Source: CAVQCJ01 sp963849365
Lineage (GTDB): Bacteria > Actinomycetota > Actinomycetes > Prado026
Assembly (NCBI GenBank): GCA_963849365.1
Contig: CAWKHA010000004.1
Location: 372,001 to 436,000, forward strand
Reading direction: 5' to 3'
Length of the DNA: 64,000 nt
Of the stretch, positions 57,372 to 64,000 are shown piece after piece (within the stretch, counting starts at the first letter, position 1; the number at the start of each line of letters is the position of its first letter). Position numbers and translations under genes: made by a program. Under the pieces are notes generated by a model. That model was not told the DNA's origin. It saw nothing but the letters and a program-made list of their open reading frames with translations, and made no database searches.

Positions 57372-59986
57372 TCCAGCCCGATGTCGTGGAAGAAGTGCAC
57401 CGACTCGGGGTCGCCGCCGTGCTCGCCGCAGACACCGATCTTGAGGTCCGGCCGGGTCGCCCGTCCCTCCTCCGTCGCGATGCGCACCAGGCGGCCCACT
57501 CCGTCCGCGTCGAGCGTCTCGAACGGCGACACGGTGAACACGCCCTTCTCCAGGTACGCCGCGAAGAACGCAGCCTCCACGTCGTCGCGCGAGAAACCCC
57601 ACACGGTCTGGGTGAGGTCGTTGGTGCCGAACGAGAAGAACTCCGCCACCTCGGCGATGCGGAACGCGGTGAGGGCCGCGCGCGGCAGCTCGATCATCGT
57701 GCCGACCGGGATGTGGAAGGTCAGCCGCTCCCGCTCGGAGATCTCTTTGAGGATCCCGTCGATCTCGTCCTTGATCAGGTGCAGCTCCATCACCGACCCG
57801 ACCAGCGGCACCATGATCTCCACCGACGGGTGGCCGCCGGCGTGGATCCGCTCGACGACCGCTTCCGCGATCGCGCGCACCTGCAGGGCGTACAGGCCGG
57901 GCACGACCAGGCCCAGACGTACGCCGCGCAGCCCCAGCATCGGGTTCGACTCGTGCAACCGCTCGACCGCGGCGAGCAGCCGCAGGTCCGCCAGATTGCG
58001 CTGGCCGCGCTCCTCGGCGAGCGCGACCCGGACCTTGAGCTCGGCGTGGTCGGGCAGGAACTCGTGCAACGGCGGGTCCAGCAGCCGGATCGTGCAGGGC
58101 AGCCCGTCCATCGCCGCGAGCAGGCCGACGAAGTCCTCGCGCTGCAACGGCAGCAGTGCGTCGAGCGCCTCGTCCCGCTCCGGCCCGGTCTCGGACAGGA
58201 TGACCCGCTCGATCAGCACCCGGCGGTCGCCCAGGAACATGTGCTCGGTGCGGCACAGCCCGATCCCGGAGGCGCCGAGCGCCCTGGCCCGGGCGGCGTC
58301 CTCGGCGGTGTCGGCGTTCGCCCGCACGCCGAGCCGGCGCGCCGAGTCCGCGTGCGCCAGCAACCTGTCCACTGCGCTGACCAGCTCGCCGGTCTGCTCG
58401 TCGACCTGGGCGATCGCCGCCTCCAGGCCGTGCTCGAGGTAGAACGCCACCGGCGAGGGCACGACGGCGAGCTCTCCGGCGAACACCTCGCCCGTCGTGC
58501 CGTCGATCGACAGGACGTCGCCGGTCTTGATGGTCACGCCGCCGGCCCGGGCCACGCCGAGCACGGAGTCGACGTCCAGCTCCTCCGCGCCGCACACCGC
58601 GGTCTTGCCCATGCCGCGCGCGACGACGGCAGCGTGCGAGGTCTTGCCGCCCCGGCTGGTCAGGATGCCCGCGGCGGCGATCATGCCCTCGAGGTCGTCG
58701 GGGTTCGTCTCGCGCCGGACCAGGATCACGGCCTCGCCCAGGCCAGCCAGCTCGACCGCGGCGGCGGAGTCGAACACAGCCTTGCCGACCGCGGCCCCCG
58801 GTGACGCCGCGACCCCCTTGGTCAGCACCACGCGGCCGTGCGAGGCGTCGAACTGCGGGAACATCAGCTGCATCAGCTGCTGCCCGGTGACCCGGTCCAA
58901 CGCCTCGTCCAGCGTGATCAGCTGTTCGTCGACGAGCTGGGTGGCGATCCGGAACGCCGCGGCCGCGGTGCGCTTGCCCACCCGCGTCTGCAGCATCCAG
59001 AGCTTGCCGCGCTCGATCGTGAACTCGATGTCGCACAGGTCGCGGTAGTGCGTCTCGAGCCGGCGCATGATCTGGCGCAGCTGGTCGTGCGAGGTGGGGT
59101 CGAGCCGGCCCAGGTCGTCCAGCGACAGCGTGTTCCGGATGCCGGCGACCACGTCCTCGCCCTGCGCGTTGGTGAGGTAGTCGCCGTACACGCCGGGGCG
59201 GCCGGTGGCCGGGTCGCGGGTGAAGCAGACCCCGGTGCCCGAGGTCTCGCCCAGGTTCCCGAACACCATCGTGCAGATGTTCACGGCGGTGCCCAGGTCG
59301 TTGGGGATCCGCTCGCGCCGCCGGTACAGCCGCGCGCGCGGGGTGTTCCACGAGTCGAACACCGCCCGCATCGCCAGGTCGAGCTGCTCGCGCGGGTCCT
59401 GCGGGAACTCCCGCCCGGCCGCATCGGCCACGATGCCCTTGAAGACCTCAACCAGCGTCTTGAGGTCGCCGGCGTCCAGCTCGACGTCACTGGCCACGCT
59501 TTTGGCGTGCTTCGCCGCGTCCAGCGCGTGCGCGAACAGGTCCCCGTCGATGCCCAGCACCGTCTTGCCGAACATCTGCACGAGCCGGCGGTAGGAGTCC
59601 CAGGCGAACCGCTCGTCGCCCGCGGCCTGCGCCAGGCCGTCCACGGAGTAGTCGTTGAGGCCGACGTTCAGGACCGTGTCCATCATCCCGGGCATCGAGT
59701 ACTTCGCGCCCGAGCGGACCGAGACCAGCAGCGGGTCGACCGAGTCGCCGAGCCGGCGCCCGACCTGGTCCTCCAGGCGGCGCAGCGCCATCGTCACCTG
59801 CACCCGCAGCTCGGCCGGCTCCGAGCCGTGCAGCAGGTACGAGCGGCACGCCTCGGTCGTCACGGTGAACCCGGGGGGCACCGGCAGGCCGAGCCGGGTC
59901 ATCTCCGCGAGGTTCGCGCCTTTCCCGCCGAGCAGGTCCTTGTGGTCCTTGTCGCCCTCGACGAAGTCGTACACGTACTTGGTCAT
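57281..59986 (-). CDS. ppdK: Pyruvate, phosphate dikinase
   Basis: A 901-residue PEP-forming dikinase. N-terminal ATP-grasp region: DLLGGKGANLAEMTRLGLPVPPG, RSGAKYSMPGMMDTVLNVGLN; swivelling phosphohistidine in LTSRGGKTSHAAVVARGMGK (His about 455); C-terminal TIM barrel with GFSRDDVEAAFF and the catalytic Cys region GVCGEHGGDP/YVSCSPFRVPVARLEA. It interconverts pyruvate and PEP using ATP and phosphate. ATG 59986 follows GGGAGG. The 3' end overlaps oleD. Confidence 0.96.
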   Translation of the reverse strand: MTKYVYDFVEGDKDHKDLLGGKGANLAEMTRLGLPVPPGFTVTTEACRSYLLHGSEPAELRVQVTMALRRLEDQVGRRLGDSVDPLLVSVRSGAKYSMPGMMDTVLNVGLNDYSVDGLAQAAGDERFAWDSYRRLVQMFGKTVLGIDGDLFAHALDAAKHAKSVASDVELDAGDLKTLVEVFKGIVADAAGREFPQDPREQLDLAMRAVFDSWNTPRARLYRRRERIPNDLGTAVNICTMVFGNLGETSGTGVCFTRDPATGRPGVYGDYLTNAQGEDVVAGIRNTLSLDDLGRLDPTSHDQLRQIMRRLETHYRDLCDIEFTIERGKLWMLQTRVGKRTAAAAFRIATQLVDEQLITLDEALDRVTGQQLMQLMFPQFDASHGRVVLTKGVAASPGAAVGKAVFDSAAAVELAGLGEAVILVRRETNPDDLEGMIAAAGILTSRGGKTSHAAVVARGMGKTAVCGAEELDVDSVLGVARAGGVTIKTGDVLSIDGTTGEVFAGELAVVPSPVAFYLEHGLEAAIAQVDEQTGELVSAVDRLLAHADSARRLGVRANADTAEDAARARALGASGIGLCRTEHMFLGDRRVLIERVILSETGPERDEALDALLPLQREDFVGLLAAMDGLPCTIRLLDPPLHEFLPDHAELKVRVALAEERGQRNLADLRLLAAVERLHESNPMLGLRGVRLGLVVPGLYALQVRAIAEAVVERIHAGGHPSVEIMVPLVGSVMELHLIKDEIDGILKEISERERLTFHIPVGTMIELPRAALTAFRIAEVAEFFSFGTNDLTQTVWGFSRDDVEAAFFAAYLEKGVFTVSPFETLDADGVGRLVRIATEEGRATRPDLKIGVCGEHGGDPESVHFFHDIGLDYVSCSPFRVPVARLEAGRAALGSGASDTR

Positions 59987-60098
59987 CGCCGGTTGCCTCC
60001 CAGTCGTCGCCGCGGGCGCGGGCCCCAACTGTCGCAGGTCCGCCGGGCGTGGCTCCGCCCGGGTTTGGGTGGGAAGGCTCCCATCGTCGTGTCCGGGG

Positions 60099-60911
60099 TC
60101 AGCTCGCCGCGGAGCCCAGCCGTCGTGAGACCTCGCCGGCCGCCGTCAGCACGGCCGCCCCCAGTTCCGGCAGCCGCGCGCGCGGCAGCCGGAACACCGG
60201 GCCGGACGCGCTCAGCGAGGCGACGACGTTCCCGCTGAGGTCACGCACCGGCGAGGCCACCGCCACCAGGCCCAGCTCGAACTCCTCGAACACGGTCGCG
60301 TACCCGCGCTCGCGCACCAGCGCCAGCTCGCGCAGGATCTCGTCGACGTCGGTGATGGTCGTCTCGGTGAACCGCGCCAGCGGCTCCTCGAGCAGCTCAC
60401 GCTGGCGCCACTCGGGCAGGAACGCGATCAGGGCCTTGCCGTTGGACGTGCAGTGCAGCGGGATCCGGCGGCCGACCCAGTTGTGCAGCTGGAGGGCGGA
60501 GGTCCCGGCCACCTGGTCCAGGTAGAGCGCGTCGTGACCGGACAGGATCGCGATGTTGATGGTCTCGTCGAGGTCGCGGGCGAGGGCCTCGATGACCGGG
60601 CGCGCCTGCTGGGTCACGTCGAACCGCGCGGCGGTGGCGCCGGCCAGCCGAAGCACGCCCAGCCCGAGGCGGTACTTGCCGCGTTCGGAGTTCTGGTCGA
60701 CCAGGCCGCGCGCCTCCAGCACCGAGACCAGCCGGAAGGCCGTCGACTTGTGCACGCCCAGCTCGAGCGCGATCTCGGTGACGCCGGCGTCGCCCCGGCG
60801 GGCGAGGATCTCCAGCACGCTGATCGCGCGGTCGACGGACTGGACGGCGGCGGGCGCGGACGGCCGGGCGCCGTCGACGCCGGGGCCGCGCTCGCTCAGC
60901 GACTCGCTCAC
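60099..60911 (-). CDS. IclR-family transcriptional regulator
   Basis: A 270-residue regulator. N-terminal winged helix: VQSVDRAISVLEILARRGDAGVTEIALELGVHKSTAFRLVSVLEARGLVDQ (about 25-75); C-terminal effector domain with INIAILSGHDALYLDQVAGTSALQL, PLHCTSNGKALIAFLPE and GLVAVASPVRDLSGNVVASLS. GTG 60911. It sits between ppdK and the divergent purU and may control either. The divergent region contains GTTGCG and CGCAAC separated by 27 bases, a possible but weak operator. Confidence 0.93.
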   Translation of the reverse strand: MSESLSERGPGVDGARPSAPAAVQSVDRAISVLEILARRGDAGVTEIALELGVHKSTAFRLVSVLEARGLVDQNSERGKYRLGLGVLRLAGATAARFDVTQQARPVIEALARDLDETINIAILSGHDALYLDQVAGTSALQLHNWVGRRIPLHCTSNGKALIAFLPEWRQRELLEEPLARFTETTITDVDEILRELALVRERGYATVFEEFELGLVAVASPVRDLSGNVVASLSASGPVFRLPRARLPELGAAVLTAAGEVSRRLGSAAS

Positions 60912-61068
60912 GCTGTCCGCACTTCCGTGGCCCTCGGGTTCCCTTGGTCTGGCCAGGACGGTGTTGCGTATCGTACCGTCCGTTGTGCAAGCCGCAACGG
61001 GTTCACGCCGTGGTGCACCCCGCCGACCACCCCTGCAGCGCCGGCTGCCGCCCCCGAGAGATGCCGCG

Positions 61069-61959
61069 ATGACCCCGCCGAGCGACGCCGCCAAGCCCGA
61101 GTTCGTCCTGACCCTGTCCTGCGCCGACGTGCCGGGCATCGTCTACGCGGTCTCCAGCTTCCTGGTCCAGCACCGCTGCTCCATCGTGCAGAGCCAGCAG
61201 TTCGGCGACCACGAGTCCGGGCTGTTCTTCATGCGGGTGCACTTCGAGAGCATGGACCCGGCCGCGGACGTGGACGCCCTGCGTACCGACTTCGCGTGGG
61301 TCGGCGACTCGTTCCAGATGGGGTGGCAGCTGCGCGAGGCTGCGGCCAGGCAGCGCGTGCTGCTGATGGTGTCCAGGTTCGGCCACTGCCTGAACGACCT
61401 GCTCTTCCGGTACAGCACCGGCTCGCTCAACATCGAGATCCCCGCCGTCGTGTCGAACCACCGCGACTTCGAGCCGCTCGCGACGACGTACGGGATCGCG
61501 TTCCACCACATCCCGGTGGGCGACGGGACGGGCGGCACGTCGACCAAGGCCGAGGCCGAGGCGCGGCTGCTGCAGCTGGTGGAGTCCGAGCGGGTCGACC
61601 TGGTGGTGCTGGCGCGCTACATGCAGGTGCTGTCCGACGACCTGTGCAAGCAGCTCGAGGGCCGGGCGATCAACATCCACCACTCGTTCCTGCCCAGCTT
61701 CAAGGGGGCGCGGCCCTACCACCAGGCGCACGCGCGCGGGGTCAAGCTCATCGGCGCGACGGCGCACTACGTGACGGCGGACCTGGACGAGGGCCCGATC
61801 ATCGAGCAGGAGGTGGCCCGGGTGGACCACGGCCTGGACGCCGACCAGCTCGTCACGGTCGGGCGCGACGTCGAGTGCCAGGCGCTGGCGCGCGCGGTGA
61901 AGTGGCACACCGAGAGCCGCGTGCTGCTCAACGGCAACCGCACCGTCGTCTTCCGCTGA
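61069..61959 (+). CDS. purU: Formyltetrahydrofolate deformylase
   Basis: A 296-residue enzyme: N-terminal ACT domain (LTLSCADVPGIVYAVSSFLVQH), then a formyltransferase-like domain with FGHCLNDLLFRY, IPAVVSNH, RYMQVLSDDLC and the catalytic INIHHSFLPSFKGARPYHQA (His/Asp pocket), closing TADLDEGPIIEQEV. It hydrolyses 10-formyl-THF to formate and THF. Next to an MttB-family methyltransferase and two IclR genes it could serve C1 turnover from methylated compounds (inference). Confidence 0.95.
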   Translation: MTPPSDAAKPEFVLTLSCADVPGIVYAVSSFLVQHRCSIVQSQQFGDHESGLFFMRVHFESMDPAADVDALRTDFAWVGDSFQMGWQLREAAARQRVLLMVSRFGHCLNDLLFRYSTGSLNIEIPAVVSNHRDFEPLATTYGIAFHHIPVGDGTGGTSTKAEAEARLLQLVESERVDLVVLARYMQVLSDDLCKQLEGRAINIHHSFLPSFKGARPYHQAHARGVKLIGATAHYVTADLDEGPIIEQEVARVDHGLDADQLVTVGRDVECQALARAVKWHTESRVLLNGNRTVVFR

Positions 61960-61988
61960 CCCCGCCTTCACCCCCCGCCGGGGCCGTC

Positions 61989-62043
61989 GATCATGAGAGA
62001 TGTGCACGGTCAAAGCCTTGATCCGTGCACATCTCTCATGATC
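61989..62043. terminator. Long palindrome, family B, between purU and mttB-like gene
   Basis: A perfect 21-base-pair stem, GATCATGAGAGATGTGCACGG reading into its complement at 62023-62043, around a 13-base loop. The outer arm GATCATGAGAGATGTG corresponds to the copy inside oleBC. It lies between convergent genes and is probably a bidirectional terminator. Confidence 0.85.
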
Positions 62044-62059
62044 GCGGGGGAGGAGGGGG

Positions 62060-63499
62060 CTAGTCGCCGAGCTCTTTGCGGCGGCGGGTGACGTACGCCT
62101 CGAGCTCGGCACGGATGCCCTCGTCCAGCGGCGGCTGCTCGTACTCGTCGAGCTTCTTGCGGTAGATGTCCCCCGCGCGCACAGCCGCGTCCTTGCTGCC
62201 GTTCTTCGTCCAGCGGTCGAAGTTCTCCGAGGACGACAGCAGCGGCCGGTAGAAGCACGTGCGGAAGCGCTCGAGCGTGTGCGCCGCGCCCAGGAAGTGC
62301 CCACCTGCGCCCACCTCGGTGTGCGCGTCGAACGCCAGCGACGCCTCGTCCACCTCTAGCGGGGTGAACTCGGCCCGCAGCATCCGCAGGATCTCCACGT
62401 CCACGACGAACTTCTCGTACGAGGACACCAGCCCGCCGTCGAGCCAGCCGGCCGAGTGCATGACCCAGTTCGCGCCGGCCAGGAACGTCGGCAGCATGGT
62501 CATCATCGCCTCGTACGCGGCCTGCGCGTCCGGCACCTGGCTGGAGTTCAGGCCGCCGCCGGAGCGCCACGGCAGCCCGAAGTGGCGGGCGATCTGGCCG
62601 GTGCACAGCAGCCCCATCCCGGACTCGGGCGTGCCGAACTGCGGCGAGCCGGACTGCATGTCGATGTTGGACAGGAACGAACCGAAGATGACCGGGCACC
62701 CCGGCCGGACGAGCTGGGTCAGCGCGATGCCGGTGAGCGCCTCGGCCATCTGCTGGACCAGCGTCGCCGGGACCGTCACCGGTGACATCGCACCCATCAG
62801 CAGGAACGGCGTCATCACGACCGGCTGGTTCGCCAGGTTGTACTCCCACATCGCGTCGAGCATGCGGTCGTCCCAGCGCAGCGGTGAGTTGCAGTTGATC
62901 AGCGAGATGCACACCGGCGTGTGCTCGATCGCCTCGCGGCCGCCGAAGAGGATCTCGCTCATGGCGATCGTGTCGCGGGCGTTCACCCCGGACACGACGT
63001 TGCCCATGTAGATCTTGTCGGTGAGGGTCATCAGCGCGTAGATCATGTCCATGTGCCGCGAGTCCAGCGGGGTGTCGTTCGGTTCGCAGATGACCCCGCC
63101 GGCGCTGTCCAGCTCGGGGAAGGACTGCGCGAGCTTGCTGAACCGCCGGAAGTCCTCCATGGTCGCGTCGCGGCGCACGTCGCCCTCGCGGACGAACGGC
63201 GGGCCGTAGACACCGCTGAAGACCATGTTCTGGCCGCCGATGTGCACCGTGTTGGCCGGGTTGCGGGCCTGCACGTCGAACTCGCGCGGCGCCTTGGCGG
63301 CCTGGGCGAGCACCCACTCCGGGTCGAACTTCACGTTGTTCCCGTCGACCTCCTGGCCGGCGTCGCGGAACAGGTCGAGCGCCTCCGGCTTGAGGAACTC
63401 GATGCCGATCTCGGACACGATCCGGCGCCAGCCCCGGTCGAGGGTGGCCATCGCGTCGGCCGACAGGACCTCGTACCTGGGCATCCGGTTGACGAACAT
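62060..63499 (-). CDS. Trimethylamine methyltransferase (MttB) superfamily protein, non-pyrrolysine
   Basis: A 479-residue TIM-barrel protein of the MttB superfamily, length as expected, with MFVNRMPRYEVLSADAM at the start, GVNARDTIAMSEILFGG, the glycine-rich PFLLMGAMSPVTVPATL and RSGGGLNSSQVPDAQAAYE. The frame contains no in-frame TAG, so it belongs to the non-pyrrolysine branch, members of which demethylate quaternary amines such as glycine, proline or carnitine betaines to a corrinoid protein. No corrinoid protein lies nearby. ATG 63499 follows GGAGG. Confidence 0.87.
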   Translation of the reverse strand: MFVNRMPRYEVLSADAMATLDRGWRRIVSEIGIEFLKPEALDLFRDAGQEVDGNNVKFDPEWVLAQAAKAPREFDVQARNPANTVHIGGQNMVFSGVYGPPFVREGDVRRDATMEDFRRFSKLAQSFPELDSAGGVICEPNDTPLDSRHMDMIYALMTLTDKIYMGNVVSGVNARDTIAMSEILFGGREAIEHTPVCISLINCNSPLRWDDRMLDAMWEYNLANQPVVMTPFLLMGAMSPVTVPATLVQQMAEALTGIALTQLVRPGCPVIFGSFLSNIDMQSGSPQFGTPESGMGLLCTGQIARHFGLPWRSGGGLNSSQVPDAQAAYEAMMTMLPTFLAGANWVMHSAGWLDGGLVSSYEKFVVDVEILRMLRAEFTPLEVDEASLAFDAHTEVGAGGHFLGAAHTLERFRTCFYRPLLSSSENFDRWTKNGSKDAAVRAGDIYRKKLDEYEQPPLDEGIRAELEAYVTRRRKELGD

Positions 63500-63572
63500 G
63501 CACGCCTCCGCTGGGGACCCGCTCGATGACTCGCCTGACCTGCTTGACCTGCGGTTCGGCGCGATCCTACTA

Positions 63573-63606
63573 TCCAGATCTGGAACAGTCGTTCCATGAT
63601 ATGGAA
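63573..63606. promoter_or_regulatory. Palindromic operator between mttB-like gene and IclR gene
   Basis: Two overlapping palindromes: TCCAGATCTGGA (63573-63584, perfect) and TGGAAC-AGTC-GTTCCA (63581-63596), with a further TGGAAC at 63601-63606. TGGAA-type dyads resemble IclR-family operators. Their place in the 148-base divergent region suggests autoregulation plus control of the methyltransferase by the adjacent IclR protein. Confidence 0.7.
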
Positions 63607-63647
63607 CTCTTGCCCAGCGAACTTCCCCCGGCGGACGAGGCCCGACC

Positions 63648-64000
63648 ATGAGCACCCAGTCAGGCACGCAGGCGGTCGACCGTGCCGCCGCGCTGCTGGT
63701 ACGCGTGGTCGAGGCCGACGGCCCGGTCAGCTTCGGGGCGATCACCGAGGCCACCGGGCTGCCCAAGAGCACGACCTCGCGGCTGCTCGGTGCCCTGGAG
63801 CGGCACGCCCTGCTCGAGCGCGACCGCGACGGCGCGCTGCGCCCTGGCACCGTGCTGACCAGGTACGCCCGCCGCGCCAGTGCGACCGACCAGCTGGTCG
63901 CCACGGCCCGGCCGTACCTGGAGCAGCTGGGCCGCGGCACCGGGGAGACGGTGAACCTGGCGGTCCCGGGGCAGGGCGCGGTCGAGCAGATCGACCAGGT
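63648..64000 (+). CDS. IclR-family transcriptional regulator, 3' end cut by window
   Basis: The first 117 residues are present: winged-helix domain TQAVDRAAALLVRVVEADGPVSFGAITEATGLPKSTTSRLLGALERHALLERD and the start of the effector domain (ATARPYLEQLGRGTGETVNLAVPGQGAVEQID). ATG 63648 follows the operator-like dyads. It is divergent from the MttB-family gene and probably senses the methylated substrate or product (inference). Confidence 0.9.
   Translation, partial: MSTQSGTQAVDRAAALLVRVVEADGPVSFGAITEATGLPKSTTSRLLGALERHALLERDRDGALRPGTVLTRYARRASATDQLVATARPYLEQLGRGTGETVNLAVPGQGAVEQIDQ

Noticed and set aside
55197..59351. A very long open frame on the minus strand (over 1300 codons) across ole genes and ppdK
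   Set aside because: It is antisense to oleBC and oleD and out of frame with ppdK; its translation is Arg/Pro/Ala low-complexity. High GC content makes such frames common.
60912..61068. GTTGCG...CGCAAC as a definite IclR operator before purU
   Set aside because: The arms are short and 27 bases apart, and could occur by chance in such GC-rich sequence; mentioned only as a weak possibility.

Overview
The window is very GC-rich, densely packed DNA from an actinomycete (Actinomycetota). Evidence for this is the frequent GTG starts with GTGA/ATGA overlaps, two mycothiol-dependent maleylpyruvate-isomerase-like proteins, an F420-type LLM oxidoreductase (disrupted), PspC/LuxR signalling, glucosyl-3-phosphoglycerate synthase next to trehalose genes, a groEL under tandem CIRCE operators, and an actinobacterial OleBC fusion. 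I cannot assign a genus. I see no tRNA, rRNA or CRISPR array.

Layout. 1-5.3 kb: a lipase fragment, two MDMPI-like proteins, PcrA helicase and a PIG-L deacetylase. 5.3-10.5 kb: an HtrA-like protease, then a PspC histidine kinase/LuxR regulator pair divergent from a PspC membrane protein. 10.5-13.9 kb: a reductive pyrimidine catabolism cluster (beta-ureidopropionase, dihydropyrimidinase, LLM oxidoreductase) in which all three genes are broken by about 16 single-base indels and one nonsense codon. 13.9-18.8 kb: small enzymes (YjbR, YCII, cysteine-desulfurase-like, cupin, thioesterase, GNAT) and a class III aminotransferase. 18.9-22.3 kb: a copper module (Met/His-rich membrane protein, CopC, CopD-CtaG) with an IS5-family element at the copD stop codon. 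23.2-27.8 kb: a probable extracytosolic electron-transfer operon of two small exported proteins, ApbE flavin transferase, a ferric-reductase-like cytochrome, a NuoF-like protein and a ferredoxin.

28-33.4 kb: an OmpR/histidine kinase pair, a DUF2157 membrane protein and guaA. 33.5-38.2 kb: a heterodimeric ABC exporter, a DUF4031 protein and a hydrolase. 38.4-43.6 kb: groEL, an L,D-transpeptidase, a cold-shock protein, a MoaD-like protein, and thrC under a SAM-I riboswitch. 43.7-48.7 kb: gpgS, otsA, otsB and small envelope genes. 49-52.4 kb: a sulfate assimilation operon (leader peptide, sulfite reductase, cysH, sirohydrochlorin chelatase). 52.6-57.4 kb: oleA, oleBC and oleD for long-chain olefin synthesis. 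57.3-64 kb: ppdK, an IclR regulator, purU, an MttB-family methyltransferase and a second IclR regulator cut by the window end.

The most notable things outside ordinary genes are long near-perfect palindromes of at least three sequence families. Four sit between convergent genes, where they probably act as bidirectional terminators. One lies in frame inside the OleB-OleC fusion, exactly at the domain junction. Other points of interest are the indel-riddled pyrimidine cluster, a shared TTTGASG tail on the two exported proteins next to apbE (candidate flavinylation sites), a Cys-codon leader peptide before the sulfite reductase, and an ABC exporter whose two subunits carry complementary degenerate ATP-site motifs.
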